DNA from: Ralstonia sp. TCR112
GTDB taxonomy: Bacteria > Pseudomonadota > Gammaproteobacteria > Burkholderiales > Burkholderiaceae
Length of the DNA stretch: 62,550 nucleotides
Reading direction: 5' to 3'
Assembly (NCBI RefSeq): GCF_007997035.1
Contig: NZ_VOSS01000020.1
Coordinates: forward strand, 1-62,550
This document shows, piece after piece, positions 16,406 through 25,466 of this stretch; within the stretch, counting starts at the first letter, position 1; every line of letters starts with the position of its first letter. The notes beneath the pieces are model-generated. The model was given only the letters and a program-made list of their open reading frames with translations. It had not been told where the DNA came from and ran no database searches. A program made the translations under genes and the position numbers.

Positions 16406-18132
16406 AGAAGATGCTTTCGATCCTGCTGGTGGCGTTGCTGGCCGCTGGCGCCTGCGGAGCCGCTCTGGCTGCCGGCGGCGATGTCGGACAGACCGCCAAG
16501 CAGGAAACCAACACCACTGCCATCGTGCTGTTCGCATTGTTTGTGGCCGGCACGCTTTGGATCACGAAGTGGGCTGCCAAGCGTACGCGCTCTGCGGCAG
16601 ATTTCTACACGGCCGGGGGCGGCATCACCGGCTTCCAGAATGGCCTGGCCATCTCGGGCGACTACATGTCGGCAGCGTCCTTCCTGGGCATTTCCGCCGC
16701 CGTGATGACTTCCGGGTATGACGGCCTGATCTACTCCATCGGCTTCCTGGTCGGCTGGCCGATCATCACGTTCCTGATGGCAGAGCGGCTGCGCAACCTC
16801 GGCAAGTTCACCTTTGCAGACGTGGCCGGCTACCGGTTCGAGCAAGGCCCCATCCGCAGCTTTGCCGCCGTGGGCACGCTGGTGGTGGTGGCGTTCTACC
16901 TGATCGCTCAGATGGTGGGTGCAGGCCAGCTCATCAAGCTGCTGTTCGGGCTGGATTACTGGATCGCGGTGGTCATCGTCGGCGCGTTGATGATGGTCTA
17001 CGTGCTCTTCGGCGGCATGACTGCAACCACCTGGGTGCAGATCATCAAGGCGTGCCTGCTGCTGGCCGGCGTGACGTTCATGGCCATCATGGTGCTGGCG
17101 CAGTACGGTTTCAGCCTGGAGGCGCTGTTCGCCAAGGCCGTGCAGGTCAAGACGGCCATTGCAGCCAACGCAGGCAAATCGCCTGACGAGGCCGCCAAGA
17201 TCGGTCTGTCGGTGATGGCGCCGGGTGGCTTCATCAAGGACCCGATCTCGGCCATCTCGTTCGGCATGGCGCTGATGTTCGGCACCGCCGGTCTGCCGCA
17301 CATCCTGATGCGTTTCTTCACGGTGCCCGATGCCAAGGAAGCGCGCAAATCAGTCTTCTGGGCGACCACCTGGATCGGCTACTTCTACATCCTGATCTTC
17401 ATCATCGGCTTTGGTGCGATCACGCTGGTCCTGACGAACCCGGAACTGTCCGACGTGGCCAAGGGCGTCATCAAGGGCGGTGCGGGCACGGCCAACATGG
17501 CTGCTGTGCTGGTGGCCAAGACGGTGGGCGGCGATGTGTTCTACGGTTTCATCTCGGCCGTGGCCTTTGCAACGATTCTGGCGGTGGTGGCGGGGCTCAC
17601 GCTGTCGGGTGCGTCGGCGGTGTCGCATGATCTCTACGCCACGGTCTTCAAGCATGGCAAGGCCAACAGCGCAGATGAGCTGCGGGTGTCGCGCATCACC
17701 ACGTTGGTGCTGGGCGTGATCGCCGTGCTGCTGGGCATCGCGTTTGAGAAGCAGAACATCGCGTTCATGGTGTCGCTGGCGTTTGCGGTGGCGGCGTCGG
17801 CCAACTTCCCGGTGCTGTTCCTCTCGATGCTGTGGAAGGGCTGCACCACGCGTGGAGCCGTTATCGGCGGGTTCCTGGGGTTGATCTCGTCGGTGGGTCT
17901 GACGATCGTGTCGCCATCGGTGTGGGAAGCCACGCTCGGCTATCCGAAGGGTTCGGCGTGGTTCCCGTACACGTCGCCGGCGCTGTTCTCGATGACGATC
18001 GGCTTCGTCGGCGTGTGGCTGTTCTCGGTGCTGGACAGCAGTGTTCGCGCCAAGAACGAGAAGGCGTCGTTTGCCGCGCAGCAGGTTCGCTCGGAAACGG
18101 GCCTCGGTGCGGCTGGCGCATCGGGCCACTGA
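16402..18132 (+). CDS. actP: Cation/acetate symporter ActP
   Basis: A 576-residue sodium:solute symporter with an N-terminal signal-like segment followed by the ActP signatures [19 protein letters not shown] and [14 protein letters not shown]. Further matches are the [19 protein letters not shown] loop and [17 protein letters not shown]. The match to E. coli ActP (549 residues) is close along the whole length. It imports acetate and other short monocarboxylates. It is coupled to DUF485 upstream and followed after 64 bases by the cNMP/CBS/DUF294 gene, which probably shares its transcript. Confidence 0.93.
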   Translation: MKKMLSILLVALLAAGACGAALAAGGDVGQTAKQETNTTAIVLFALFVAGTLWITKWAAKRTRSAADFYTAGGGITGFQNGLAISGDYMSAASFLGISAAVMTSGYDGLIYSIGFLVGWPIITFLMAERLRNLGKFTFADVAGYRFEQGPIRSFAAVGTLVVVAFYLIAQMVGAGQLIKLLFGLDYWIAVVIVGALMMVYVLFGGMTATTWVQIIKACLLLAGVTFMAIMVLAQYGFSLEALFAKAVQVKTAIAANAGKSPDEAAKIGLSVMAPGGFIKDPISAISFGMALMFGTAGLPHILMRFFTVPDAKEARKSVFWATTWIGYFYILIFIIGFGAITLVLTNPELSDVAKGVIKGGAGTANMAAVLVAKTVGGDVFYGFISAVAFATILAVVAGLTLSGASAVSHDLYATVFKHGKANSADELRVSRITTLVLGVIAVLLGIAFEKQNIAFMVSLAFAVAASANFPVLFLSMLWKGCTTRGAVIGGFLGLISSVGLTIVSPSVWEATLGYPKGSAWFPYTSPALFSMTIGFVGVWLFSVLDSSVRAKNEKASFAAQQVRSETGLGAAGASGH

Positions 18133-18196
18133 TCGGCAACTGCTCACGCTGATCGGAGGCGGGCGACGCATCGCATCGCCCGCCTCCAAGGCAACC

Positions 18197-20023
18197 ATGC
18201 CCAGCGCTTTCAGCTTCGCCGTCTGGCCGTTCGACTGCCTGAACCAGGACGAGCAGCGCCTGGTGCGCGAAGCCGTCGACATCGGCTACTACCCGGAAGG
18301 GCAGACCATTCTCGATACGGGTGTTGCACCGCTGCACCTGTTCCTGATCATCAAAGGCCACGTCGCCCAGTACGACGGCGACGAGCTCATCGCCACCTAT
18401 GGCCCCGACGATTGCTTTGACGGCCGAGCGCTGGTGGCCGGCAAGGCGAGCAGCCGCTTCGTTGCTGCTGAAGAAGTCGTCGTCTATCAGGTTGCGCGGC
18501 AGGCCGTGCGTGACCTCATTGCCGCCAACGCCACTTTTGGCGCGCTGCTGTTCTCCGATCTGGGCAGCAAGCTCAGCGCCATTGCGCAGCGGCAAAGCAT
18601 GGAAACGATGCAGTCGCTGGCCGTCTCGCACGTCAGCGACGCCTTCATCCGGCCCGCCCATTTTGTTGACGCCGACACGGACGTGGTGTCCGTGGTCAAG
18701 CTGTTCCAGGCACATAACACTTCCAACGTGCTGGTGCGTGATGGCACCAGCAGCCCACCGCGCGTGGGCATCTTCACACGCAGCTCCTTGCAGCGCGCCG
18801 TCCTGCAGGGCACACCGCTGGATCGTCTGCCGGTGGGGCAGATGAGCCAGTTCTCGCTCATCACCGTGCCCGCCTCCGCACAGATCGGCGACGCCCTGAC
18901 GCTGATGCTGCGCCACCGCGTTCACCGCCTGGTCGTCACGCAGGGGGACGATATTCTGGGTCTGCTTGAATCGCTGGATGTGTTCAGCTTCCTGGCCAAT
19001 CATTCGTATCTGCTGACCGTGCAGATCAACCTGGCGCAGGATCTAGACGCGCTCGCGCAGGTGGCCGCGCAGATCACGCGGATGGTCGCGCTGCTCACGC
19101 GTGGCGGCTCACGCATTGACCACGTTGCCAGCCTCGTACGCGAAATCAACGCGCGCCTGTTTGAGCGTGCCTGGCAGATGATCGCGCCACCGGAACTGGT
19201 GGAAAACAGTTGCCTGTTCGTCATGGGCAGCGAGGGGCGTGGCGAGCAACTGCTCAAGACCGATCAGGACAACGCGCTGGTGCTGCGCGATGGCTATGTG
19301 CCTCCGGGTGATCTGCAGCACATCGTCACGCGCTTCTCCGACGCGCTGGCCGCGTTCGGCTACCCGCCTTGCCCCGGCGGCATCATGCTCAGCCGGCCTG
19401 AGTGGTGCATGAACGCAAGCGACTTTGCGCGGCGCATTCGCGAATGGCTGATCCTGCCAAGCCCCGAGGGCTTGATGCATCTGGCCATCTTCTTCGATGC
19501 CCATGCGGTGTGCGGCGATGCCGCGTTGCTCAAACAACTGCGACGGACGTTGCTGGAACTGACGATCGACAACGACGCCGTTCTGGGCCGCTTTGCCGCT
19601 GCTGTTGAAGCCTTCAGTTCCGCGCCGGGCTGGCGCGATCGCCTGCTGGGGTTTGCCGATCCCGATCCGGTCATCGACGTGAAGAAGGAGGGCATCTTCC
19701 CGATCGTCCACGGCGTGCGCAGCCTTGCACTCGCCCACCAGATACTCGACGAGACCGGCACCGTGCCGCGCCTGGACGCGCTTGTGCGTGCCGAGGCCCT
19801 CGATGCGCAGATGGCTGGCGAGCTGGCCGAGAGCCTGCACTTCCTGATGACGCTGCGGCTCAAGGCCGGGCTCGCGGAGCTCGAGGCGCGTCAACCGCTG
19901 TCGTGCGACGTGCATCTGGCGCGCCTGTCGTCGCTGGAGCGTGACCTGCTCAAGGACGCGCTGGGCGCGGTCAAACGGTTCAAGGCGCTGCTGCGGCAAC
20001 GCTGGCGGACGGAGTGGATGTGA
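18197..20023 (+). CDS. cNMP-binding/CBS-pair/DUF294 putative nucleotidyltransferase
   Basis: A 608-residue multidomain protein. Residues 1-120 form a cyclic-nucleotide-binding barrel. Residues 150-270 form a CBS pair (FIRPAHFVDADTDVVSVVKL to GLLESLDVFSFLANH). A GlnD-like nucleotidyltransferase follows, with GSEGRGEQ (344-351) and metal-binding D356/D358 in TDQDNAL. The C-terminal helical domain (DUF294_C) carries KEGIFPIVHGVRSLAL. Such proteins recur next to acetate-type symporters and a DnaQ-like exonuclease. The start at 18197 is the first ATG past actP; the open frame to 18041 overlaps actP. The modified target or nucleotide product is unknown. Confidence 0.88.
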   Translation: MPSAFSFAVWPFDCLNQDEQRLVREAVDIGYYPEGQTILDTGVAPLHLFLIIKGHVAQYDGDELIATYGPDDCFDGRALVAGKASSRFVAAEEVVVYQVARQAVRDLIAANATFGALLFSDLGSKLSAIAQRQSMETMQSLAVSHVSDAFIRPAHFVDADTDVVSVVKLFQAHNTSNVLVRDGTSSPPRVGIFTRSSLQRAVLQGTPLDRLPVGQMSQFSLITVPASAQIGDALTLMLRHRVHRLVVTQGDDILGLLESLDVFSFLANHSYLLTVQINLAQDLDALAQVAAQITRMVALLTRGGSRIDHVASLVREINARLFERAWQMIAPPELVENSCLFVMGSEGRGEQLLKTDQDNALVLRDGYVPPGDLQHIVTRFSDALAAFGYPPCPGGIMLSRPEWCMNASDFARRIREWLILPSPEGLMHLAIFFDAHAVCGDAALLKQLRRTLLELTIDNDAVLGRFAAAVEAFSSAPGWRDRLLGFADPDPVIDVKKEGIFPIVHGVRSLALAHQILDETGTVPRLDALVRAEALDAQMAGELAESLHFLMTLRLKAGLAELEARQPLSCDVHLARLSSLERDLLKDALGAVKRFKALLRQRWRTEWM

Positions 20024-20676
20024 TCATCGGCGGCGGTTTTTCTGCCTGGCTGCAGGCACTGCGCAAGCGGCGCCTGCTGCGCAGGTTGCGCGATCCGGCG
20101 TTCCGCTTCCTGTTCGACGCTCCGCCCTTAGACGAGTGGATCGCGCTCGATTGCGAGACCACCGGCCTGAACGTGCGCACCGACGAAATCATCTCCATCG
20201 GCGCCGTCCGTATTGTCGGCAATCGCATCCTGACCAGCGAATGCCTGGAGTTGCTGATCCGCCCGCAAGGCGAGATGCGCCCCGAAAGCATCTGCGTGCA
20301 TCGTCTGCGCAATCGCGACCTGGACAGCGGTGTGTCGATCGAGCAGGCCGTCCACACACTGCTGCATTTCATCGGCAGCAGGCCTTTGGTGGGCTACTAC
20401 CTTGAGTTCGATGTGGCGATGCTCAATCGGGTGGTGATGCCTATGCTTGGCATCGGTCTGCCGCAGCCCAAGATTGAAGTCTCCGCCTTGTATTACGACC
20501 ATCAGTTTCGCCAGCTGCCGCCGTATCGGCAGCAGGGCGATCCCGATCTGGACCTGCGCTTCGCCACCGTCATGAAGGAACTGGATTTGCCGACGTGGGA
20601 CGCGCACGAGGCGCTCAACGACGCGGTAATGGCCGCGTTGGCCTTTGTGAAGCTGCGCCACTTGGGGGCGGCATAA
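20014..20676 (+). CDS. DnaQ-like DEDDh 3'-5' exonuclease
   Basis: A 220-residue exonuclease domain. Exo I is DCETTGLN (D46, E48), Exo II is around YLEFDVAML (D133), and Exo III is HEALND (H198, D203), which makes it DEDDh type. It is shorter than DNA polymerase III epsilon and lacks the polymerase-binding tail, so replication proofreading is not implied. The start overlaps the end of the DUF294 gene by 10 bases, so the two are translationally linked. This suggests a joint job in controlling ActP. Confidence 0.88.
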   Translation: MDVIIGGGFSAWLQALRKRRLLRRLRDPAFRFLFDAPPLDEWIALDCETTGLNVRTDEIISIGAVRIVGNRILTSECLELLIRPQGEMRPESICVHRLRNRDLDSGVSIEQAVHTLLHFIGSRPLVGYYLEFDVAMLNRVVMPMLGIGLPQPKIEVSALYYDHQFRQLPPYRQQGDPDLDLRFATVMKELDLPTWDAHEALNDAVMAALAFVKLRHLGAA

Positions 20677-20692
20677 CGCGCGCGGCGCGGTG

Positions 20693-21004
20693 TCAGATGG
20701 ACGGCGGCTGGGTGGGTTCCGACCCGTCGCCCTGCGCCGCTTCGTCGTCTTGTGTGGCTGCATCCGCAGCGCGGTTGGTGCGCCATGCATACAGCACGGT
20801 AATCAGCACATAGACGATGGGCGCACCCTGCGCGCCGACCCAGTAGGCGAAGGTCCAGTCCGAGTTGAAGACGTGCATCGACAGGTCCCGCGCAAAGAAG
20901 GCGACCACGAACGTCACCACAAACCACATCGCGAGCAGCGCCGCGATCCAGCGCATGTTGGCAACCCACCGGCGGCGCGCCGGGGTTCCGGGCGTGATGC
21001 TCAT
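20693..21004 (-). CDS. DUF4212 family putative solute:sodium symporter small subunit
   Basis: A 103-residue membrane protein with two hydrophobic segments, about 20-40 (IAALLAMWFVVTFVVAFFA) and about 56-77 (WVGAQGAPIVYVLITVLYAW), the typical DUF4212 pattern with an aromatic FNSDWTFAYW between them. Family members are normally encoded directly before a large VC_2705-type sodium:solute symporter, which is absent here. Instead the start overlaps the sensor kinase stop (ATGA, 21001-21004). It faces the DnaQ-like gene tail to tail across 16 bp. Confidence 0.88.
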   Translation of the reverse strand: MSITPGTPARRRWVANMRWIAALLAMWFVVTFVVAFFARDLSMHVFNSDWTFAYWVGAQGAPIVYVLITVLYAWRTNRAADAATQDDEAAQGDGSEPTQPPSI

Positions 21005-22569
21005 GCGGTGGCCTCGTCGCCGAGGGAGGCGCGATGCAACGTGATGCGAAAGCGCGCCCCCGCCAGCCGCGGCGACGCCTGATACACGTTGTCGAGCACC
21101 TCGATGTCGCCGCCGTGCTGCTGCACGATTTCCCGCACGATGGCCAGGCCCAGCCCGCTGCCCTCGGCCTGCGTGCCGAGAATGCGGTAGAAGCGCTGCA
21201 TCACGCGTTCGCGCTCCGCCACGGGGATGCCGGGGCCGGTGTCGTCCACGTCGATGAAGACGAACGGCTCGAACGGCGCGGTGGTCACGCGCACGGTGAC
21301 ATGTCCGCCGTCGGGCGTGTAGCGGATCGCGTTGTCGAGCAGGTTGTTGAGCATCTCGGCGAGCATCGTCGCGTTGCCCGAAATCGTGACGGGCGGCCCA
21401 GGCTCCTCGAAGCCGAGGTCGATCTGCTTGGCCCACGCCTTGGGCAGCCAGTCGGCCACCACCTGGCGCGACAGCGCGCAGATATCCAGCGGCACCATGC
21501 CGTCGGTGGCCCCCATGTTTTCCATGCGCGCGAGCGAAAGCAGCTGCTTGACGAGGTGCGCGGTGCGATCCGAGCTGTCGGCGATATGTGCGAGCGTGCG
21601 GCGCAGTTCGTCGGGCGACTGTTCGCGCTGTGCCAACTCAGCCTGCATGCGCAGACCGGCCAGCGGCGTCTTCATCTGATGCGCGGCATCCGCAATGAAG
21701 CGCTTCTGCGTGTGCACCGATTGCTCAAGGCGCCCGAGCAAGTCATTGAACGATGCCACCAGCGGCGTCAGCTCCTGCGGCGCGGCACCTTCGTCGATGG
21801 GGCTGGTGTCGCCGGGGTTGCGCGCGCGGATGCGCTCCTGGATCGCATTGAGCGGCGCCAGCCCGCGCGTGAGCCCAAACCACACCAGGATCACCGCCAA
21901 CGGCAGGATCACGAACTGCGGCAGGATCACGCCCTTGATGATTTCGTTGGCCAGTTGCGCGCGCTTGTCGAGCGTCTCCGCCACCTGGACCAGAGCGGGT
22001 TTGCCGTCCGAGCCCGGCCGCTGCACAAAGGTATAGGCAACGCGGATCTCTGTGCCGTGGATGTGGTCGTCGCGCAGTTGCACGAGGCCGCCCGCATTGG
22101 CGTCTTCTTCGGGCGGCAGCGGCAGGTCGCGGTCCCCGGAGACAAACTCGCCGTTGGTGCCCAGCACCTGGTAGTAAATGTTGTCGGTTTCGTCCGCACG
22201 CAAAATCTCACGCGCGGAGATCGGCAACTGCAGCGTCACGCGTCCGTTGACTTCGCGCAGTTGCTGGCTGAGCACGATCGCGCTCGATTCCAACGCGCGG
22301 TCGTATGGCGCATTCGCAATCGACTTGGCCACCAGGTACGTCACCGCAATGCTCATTGGCCACAGCAACAGCAGCGGCGCGAGCATCCAGTCGAGAATTT
22401 CGCCGAAGAGGGACCGGGCGACGGGCCGCGTGGCGTCGTCTTCGAGGTGGGGGAGGGTATCGGCGAGGTCGCTGTCGTCGTCGCGGCCATTGGCCCCGGG
22501 CGCCGTGTCGCCGCGCTCGCGCAGCGATGCGCGATGCCGACGCCACGGCCAGGCCAGCCGATCACCCAT
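21001..22569 (-). CDS. Sensor histidine kinase, TctE-like (2CSK_N sensor domain)
   Basis: A 522-residue membrane kinase. A hydrophilic N-terminus is followed by TM1 (LLLLWPMSIAVTYLVA), a periplasmic 2CSK_N-type sensor region, and TM2 (ILPQFVILPLAVILVWF). The HisKA domain has the phosphoacceptor H297 (ADAAHQMKTPL), and the ATPase domain has NLLDNAIRYTP, DTGPGIP and GSGLGLAIV. The start at 22569 overlaps the regulator stop by 8 bases. TctE-like kinases sense carboxylates. The position between regulator and DUF4212 gene suggests control of organic-acid uptake, which is inference. Confidence 0.92.
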   Translation of the reverse strand: MGDRLAWPWRRHRASLRERGDTAPGANGRDDDSDLADTLPHLEDDATRPVARSLFGEILDWMLAPLLLLWPMSIAVTYLVAKSIANAPYDRALESSAIVLSQQLREVNGRVTLQLPISAREILRADETDNIYYQVLGTNGEFVSGDRDLPLPPEEDANAGGLVQLRDDHIHGTEIRVAYTFVQRPGSDGKPALVQVAETLDKRAQLANEIIKGVILPQFVILPLAVILVWFGLTRGLAPLNAIQERIRARNPGDTSPIDEGAAPQELTPLVASFNDLLGRLEQSVHTQKRFIADAAHQMKTPLAGLRMQAELAQREQSPDELRRTLAHIADSSDRTAHLVKQLLSLARMENMGATDGMVPLDICALSRQVVADWLPKAWAKQIDLGFEEPGPPVTISGNATMLAEMLNNLLDNAIRYTPDGGHVTVRVTTAPFEPFVFIDVDDTGPGIPVAERERVMQRFYRILGTQAEGSGLGLAIVREIVQQHGGDIEVLDNVYQASPRLAGARFRITLHRASLGDEATA

Positions 22570-23275
22570 GGGCAGCAGTCGCGGTGGTGGTCGTGGGGGT
22601 GGCCATGCGTTCCAGGCAATAGCCCAGCCCGCGCACGGTCGCGATGCGGAGGCCTTCCACTTCGATCTTCTTGCGCAGCCGGTGGATGTAGACCTCGATG
22701 GCGTTGTTGCTGACTTCTTCGCCCCAGCCGCAGAGGTGGTCGACCAGCTGCTCTTTCGACACCAGGCGGCCGACGCGCGCCAGCAGAATCTCCAGCAGCC
22801 CAATCTCGCGCGCCGAGAGTTCCACCACCTGATCATGGATATAGGCAATGCGCCCGACCTGGTCGAATGCCAGCGGGCCGTGGCGCACGAGTGTGGCGCC
22901 GCCGCCCGTGCCGCGTCGCACCAGTGCACGCACGCGTGCTTCCAGCTCGGACAGCGCGAAAGGCTTGGCCATGTAATCGTCGGCGCCCAGGTCCAGGCCC
23001 TTGACGCGTTCTTCCACGCTGTCGGCGGCGGTCAGGATCAGCACCGGCAGCATGGCCCCGCGCGAGCGCAGGCGTTTGAGGACCTCCAGCCCCGACATAC
23101 GGGGCAGGCCCACATCGAGAATCAGCAGGTCATAGGTCTGGGCCGTCTGCGCGGACAGCGCCGCGTCGGCAGTCGCCCCGTCGGAGGCCTGGTCGACGGC
23201 ATAACCCGCCTGGCGCAGCGAGCGTGTAAGCCCGTCAGCCAGCGTGGCGTCGTCTTCGGCAATCAGGATGCGCAT
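22562..23275 (-). CDS. TctD-like OmpR-family response regulator
   Basis: A 237-residue regulator. The receiver domain shows D8/D9 and phosphoacceptor D54 in LILDVGLPRMSG, with KPF near 105. The winged helix carries NAIEVYIHRLRKKIEVEG and the terminal RGLGYCLE. It is the first gene of a three-gene operon with the kinase and DUF4212 (overlapping stops and starts). Probable targets are the neighbouring actP cluster or a carboxylate transporter elsewhere; no binding site was identified by eye. Confidence 0.92.
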   Translation of the reverse strand: MRILIAEDDATLADGLTRSLRQAGYAVDQASDGATADAALSAQTAQTYDLLILDVGLPRMSGLEVLKRLRSRGAMLPVLILTAADSVEERVKGLDLGADDYMAKPFALSELEARVRALVRRGTGGGATLVRHGPLAFDQVGRIAYIHDQVVELSAREIGLLEILLARVGRLVSKEQLVDHLCGWGEEVSNNAIEVYIHRLRKKIEVEGLRIATVRGLGYCLERMATPTTTTATAAHG

Positions 23276-23368
23276 GCGTGTCTCCCCGCGATGCCGGGCA
23301 AGATACCTTGCCCATCCCGCCCGCTACATTGTTTTCGCGCGACATCTGTTCTGGAGACTTGTCAAAAC

Positions 23369-23388
23369 CACTGGTTTTTTATACAGTA
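23369..23388 (+). promoter_or_regulatory. LexA (SOS) box over the recA promoter
   Basis: CACTGGTTTTTTATACAGTA matches the LexA consensus core CTGT-N8-ACAG with one change (CTGG). It overlaps the likely -10 region; TTGTCA at 23359-23364 is a suitable -35. This predicts standard LexA repression of recA, about 150 bp before the start codon. Confidence 0.85.
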
Positions 23389-23540
23389 CTCCGAATTCGC
23401 GGTGCTGTAGTCTTGGCGGCGCTAAAGTCATGGAATAGGTCGCGTCGGGGCAATCAGCCAGCGGCCCGTTGTTGCAGGCAACCGCTGGAATCGCAAGCCC
23501 TTGCGGCCCATTTATACACCAATTTGCACGAAGGACGACC

Positions 23541-24599
23541 ATGGAAGACGGTAAGAAGGCAGCCGCGATGAGCGCAGAAAAGCAGAAGGCGCTGGCTGCC
23601 GCGCTCGCGCAGATCGAAAAGCAGTTCGGCAAGGGTTCCATCATGAAGATGGGCGACGCCGAGGTCGAGCCGGTCCAGGTCGTGTCGACGGGTTCGCTCG
23701 GGTTGGACGTGGCGCTGGGCGTTGGCGGCCTGCCGCGCGGCCGCGTCATTGAAATCTACGGTCCGGAATCGTCGGGTAAGACCACGCTGACACTGCAAGT
23801 GGTTGCCGAGATGCAGAAGCTGGGCGGCACGTGTGCCTTCATCGACGCAGAACATGCGCTTGACGTCACTTATGCGGACAAGATTGGCGTCAGCGTGCCG
23901 GACCTGCTGATCTCCCAGCCGGACACGGGTGAGCAGGCTCTGGAAATTGCCGACGCGCTGGTGCGCTCGGGCTCGGTTGACCTGATCGTCATCGACTCGG
24001 TGGCCGCGCTGGTGCCGAAGGCTGAAATTGAAGGCGAAATGGGCGACGCGTTGCCCGGCCTGCAGGCCCGTCTGATGAGCCAGGCGCTGCGCAAGCTGAC
24101 CGGCACCATCAAGAAGACCAATTGCATGGTCATCTTCATCAACCAGATCCGCATGAAGATCGGTGTGATGTTCGGCTCGCCGGAAACGACCACGGGTGGT
24201 AACGCACTGAAGTTCTACGCTTCGGTGCGTCTGGACATCCGCCGTATCGGCTCGATCAAGAAGGGCGACGACGTGGTCGGCAACGAAACCAAGGTCAAGG
24301 TCGTCAAGAACAAGGTGGCGCCGCCGTTCCGCGAAGCCATTTTCGACATCCTTTATGGCCAGGGTGTGTCGCGCGAAGGCGAAATCATCGACCTTGGTGT
24401 GGAAGCCAAGATCGTCGAAAAGTCTGGCGCTTGGTACAGCTACGGCGGTGAGCGCATCGGCCAAGGCCGCGACAACTGCCGTGAATACCTGCGCGAGAAC
24501 CCCGACCTCGCCCGTGACATCGAGAACAAGGTTCGCGAAGCACTGGGCGTGACGCCGATGGGCGCCGTCGCAGTGGCCGAGGAAATCGGAGAAGAGTAA
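23541..24599 (+). CDS. recA: Recombinase RecA
   Basis: A 352-residue recombinase that forms filaments on single-stranded DNA, drives strand exchange and triggers LexA cleavage. Walker A is GPESSGKT (74-81) and Walker B is around [12 protein letters not shown]. The L1/L2 loops and the DNA-binding stretch [17 protein letters not shown] are intact, and the length is the usual one. AAGGA lies at 23531-23535 before the ATG. Transcription is under the LexA box at 23369. A terminator-like hairpin separates it from recX. Confidence 0.98.
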   Translation: MEDGKKAAAMSAEKQKALAAALAQIEKQFGKGSIMKMGDAEVEPVQVVSTGSLGLDVALGVGGLPRGRVIEIYGPESSGKTTLTLQVVAEMQKLGGTCAFIDAEHALDVTYADKIGVSVPDLLISQPDTGEQALEIADALVRSGSVDLIVIDSVAALVPKAEIEGEMGDALPGLQARLMSQALRKLTGTIKKTNCMVIFINQIRMKIGVMFGSPETTTGGNALKFYASVRLDIRRIGSIKKGDDVVGNETKVKVVKNKVAPPFREAIFDILYGQGVSREGEIIDLGVEAKIVEKSGAWYSYGGERIGQGRDNCREYLRENPDLARDIENKVREALGVTPMGAVAVAEEIGEE

Positions 24600-24645
24600 T
24601 TGGGTTGGCCGTCGGCGCAGATCGACGGCTCTATCGAGCTTCATA

Positions 24646-24681
24646 CGCCTGCCGTCCCCCAACGGCGGGCGTTTTCTTTTT
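24646..24681 (+). terminator. Terminator/attenuator between recA and recX
   Basis: CGCCTGCCGT (24646-24655) pairs with ACGGCGGGCG (24662-24671), with one T-G pair, followed by TTTTCTTTTT. It lies 47 bp after recA and 15 bp before recX, so recX would be made mostly by readthrough, as described for E. coli. Confidence 0.8.
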
Positions 24682-24695
24682 GAGCCTGAAATCGT

Positions 24696-25175
24696 ATGCC
24701 GTTGCCGCGCCCACCGTTATCGCTGAAGGCTCGTGCGCTGGGCTATCTGTCTCGGCGCGAGCACAGTCGCGTCGAATTGCGCCGTAAGTTGGTGCCGCAC
24801 GCCGAGTCTGTCGAAGAGGTCGACGCGCTGCTGGATTGGCTGGAAGGCGAGAATTGGCTCTCCAACACGCGCTTTGCCGAGAGCATGGTGCACCGCCGCG
24901 CTGGCCGTTACGGTACGGCTCGCCTGATGCAGGAGCTGAAAACCCATCAGCTTGGCGCAGAGACGCTGGGCGAGGTCAAGGCGCAATTGCAAAGTACGGA
25001 GGCGGCGCGAGCCAAAGCCTTGTGGGAAAAGCGCTTCGGCCGCCCGCCGGCGGACCTGGTCGAACGCGCCAAGCAGGTGCGCTACATGATGGCCCGCGGT
25101 TTCTCCCGTTCCGTCGTGTCGCGCATCATCGCCGGGGCCGATGAACTGTTGGAAGATGGCGACGAGTCGGCTTGA
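24696..25175 (+). CDS. recX: Regulatory protein RecX
   Basis: A 159-residue all-helical protein with the RecX three-helix repeats; LGYLSRREHSRVELRRKL and the RARYMMARGFSRSVVSRII-like end (VRYMMARGF) are clear. RecX caps and destabilises RecA filaments. It lies right behind recA after the hairpin at 24646-24681, the standard arrangement that keeps RecX below RecA. The ATG at 24696 gives a family-typical N-terminus. Confidence 0.95.
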   Translation: MPLPRPPLSLKARALGYLSRREHSRVELRRKLVPHAESVEEVDALLDWLEGENWLSNTRFAESMVHRRAGRYGTARLMQELKTHQLGAETLGEVKAQLQSTEAARAKALWEKRFGRPPADLVERAKQVRYMMARGFSRSVVSRIIAGADELLEDGDESA

Positions 25176-25307
25176 ATGCCGTCCATCTCCCAACAATTCG
25201 CTCGGACAATCCGGCTGCGCATGAATCGCGTTGGTTGCACCTCACGCGGTTGTTGCAACCGCTTTCGCACTGCATTGCAGCAGGCGACCGGCTTGGCCGT
25301 GACGACG

Positions 25308-25366
25308 TGTTAAAATACTGGTCTTTGATACCGCCCCGAACCTCAATTCTGGTTGCAGGGCGGTAT
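25308..25366 (+). promoter_or_regulatory. Extended -10 promoter and leader hairpin before the DUF2889 gene
   Basis: TG-T-TAAAAT (25308-25316) is a good extended -10 box, predicting a start near 25322. Just downstream, ATACCGCCC (25328-25336) pairs perfectly with GGGCGGTAT (25358-25366), with AACC/GGTT inside the loop and no T tract after it. The rest of the 25176-25466 spacer holds nothing I recognise. Confidence 0.45.
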
Positions 25367-25466
25367 GTTCGTGTGTGGCGGCTGATGCGCTGTCGCATAC
25401 GTCCCGTAGGCGATGCGCGCGATCCGCGTGTGCCGCCTCCATCGGTCCTATCGGTCTGTCTGGTCC

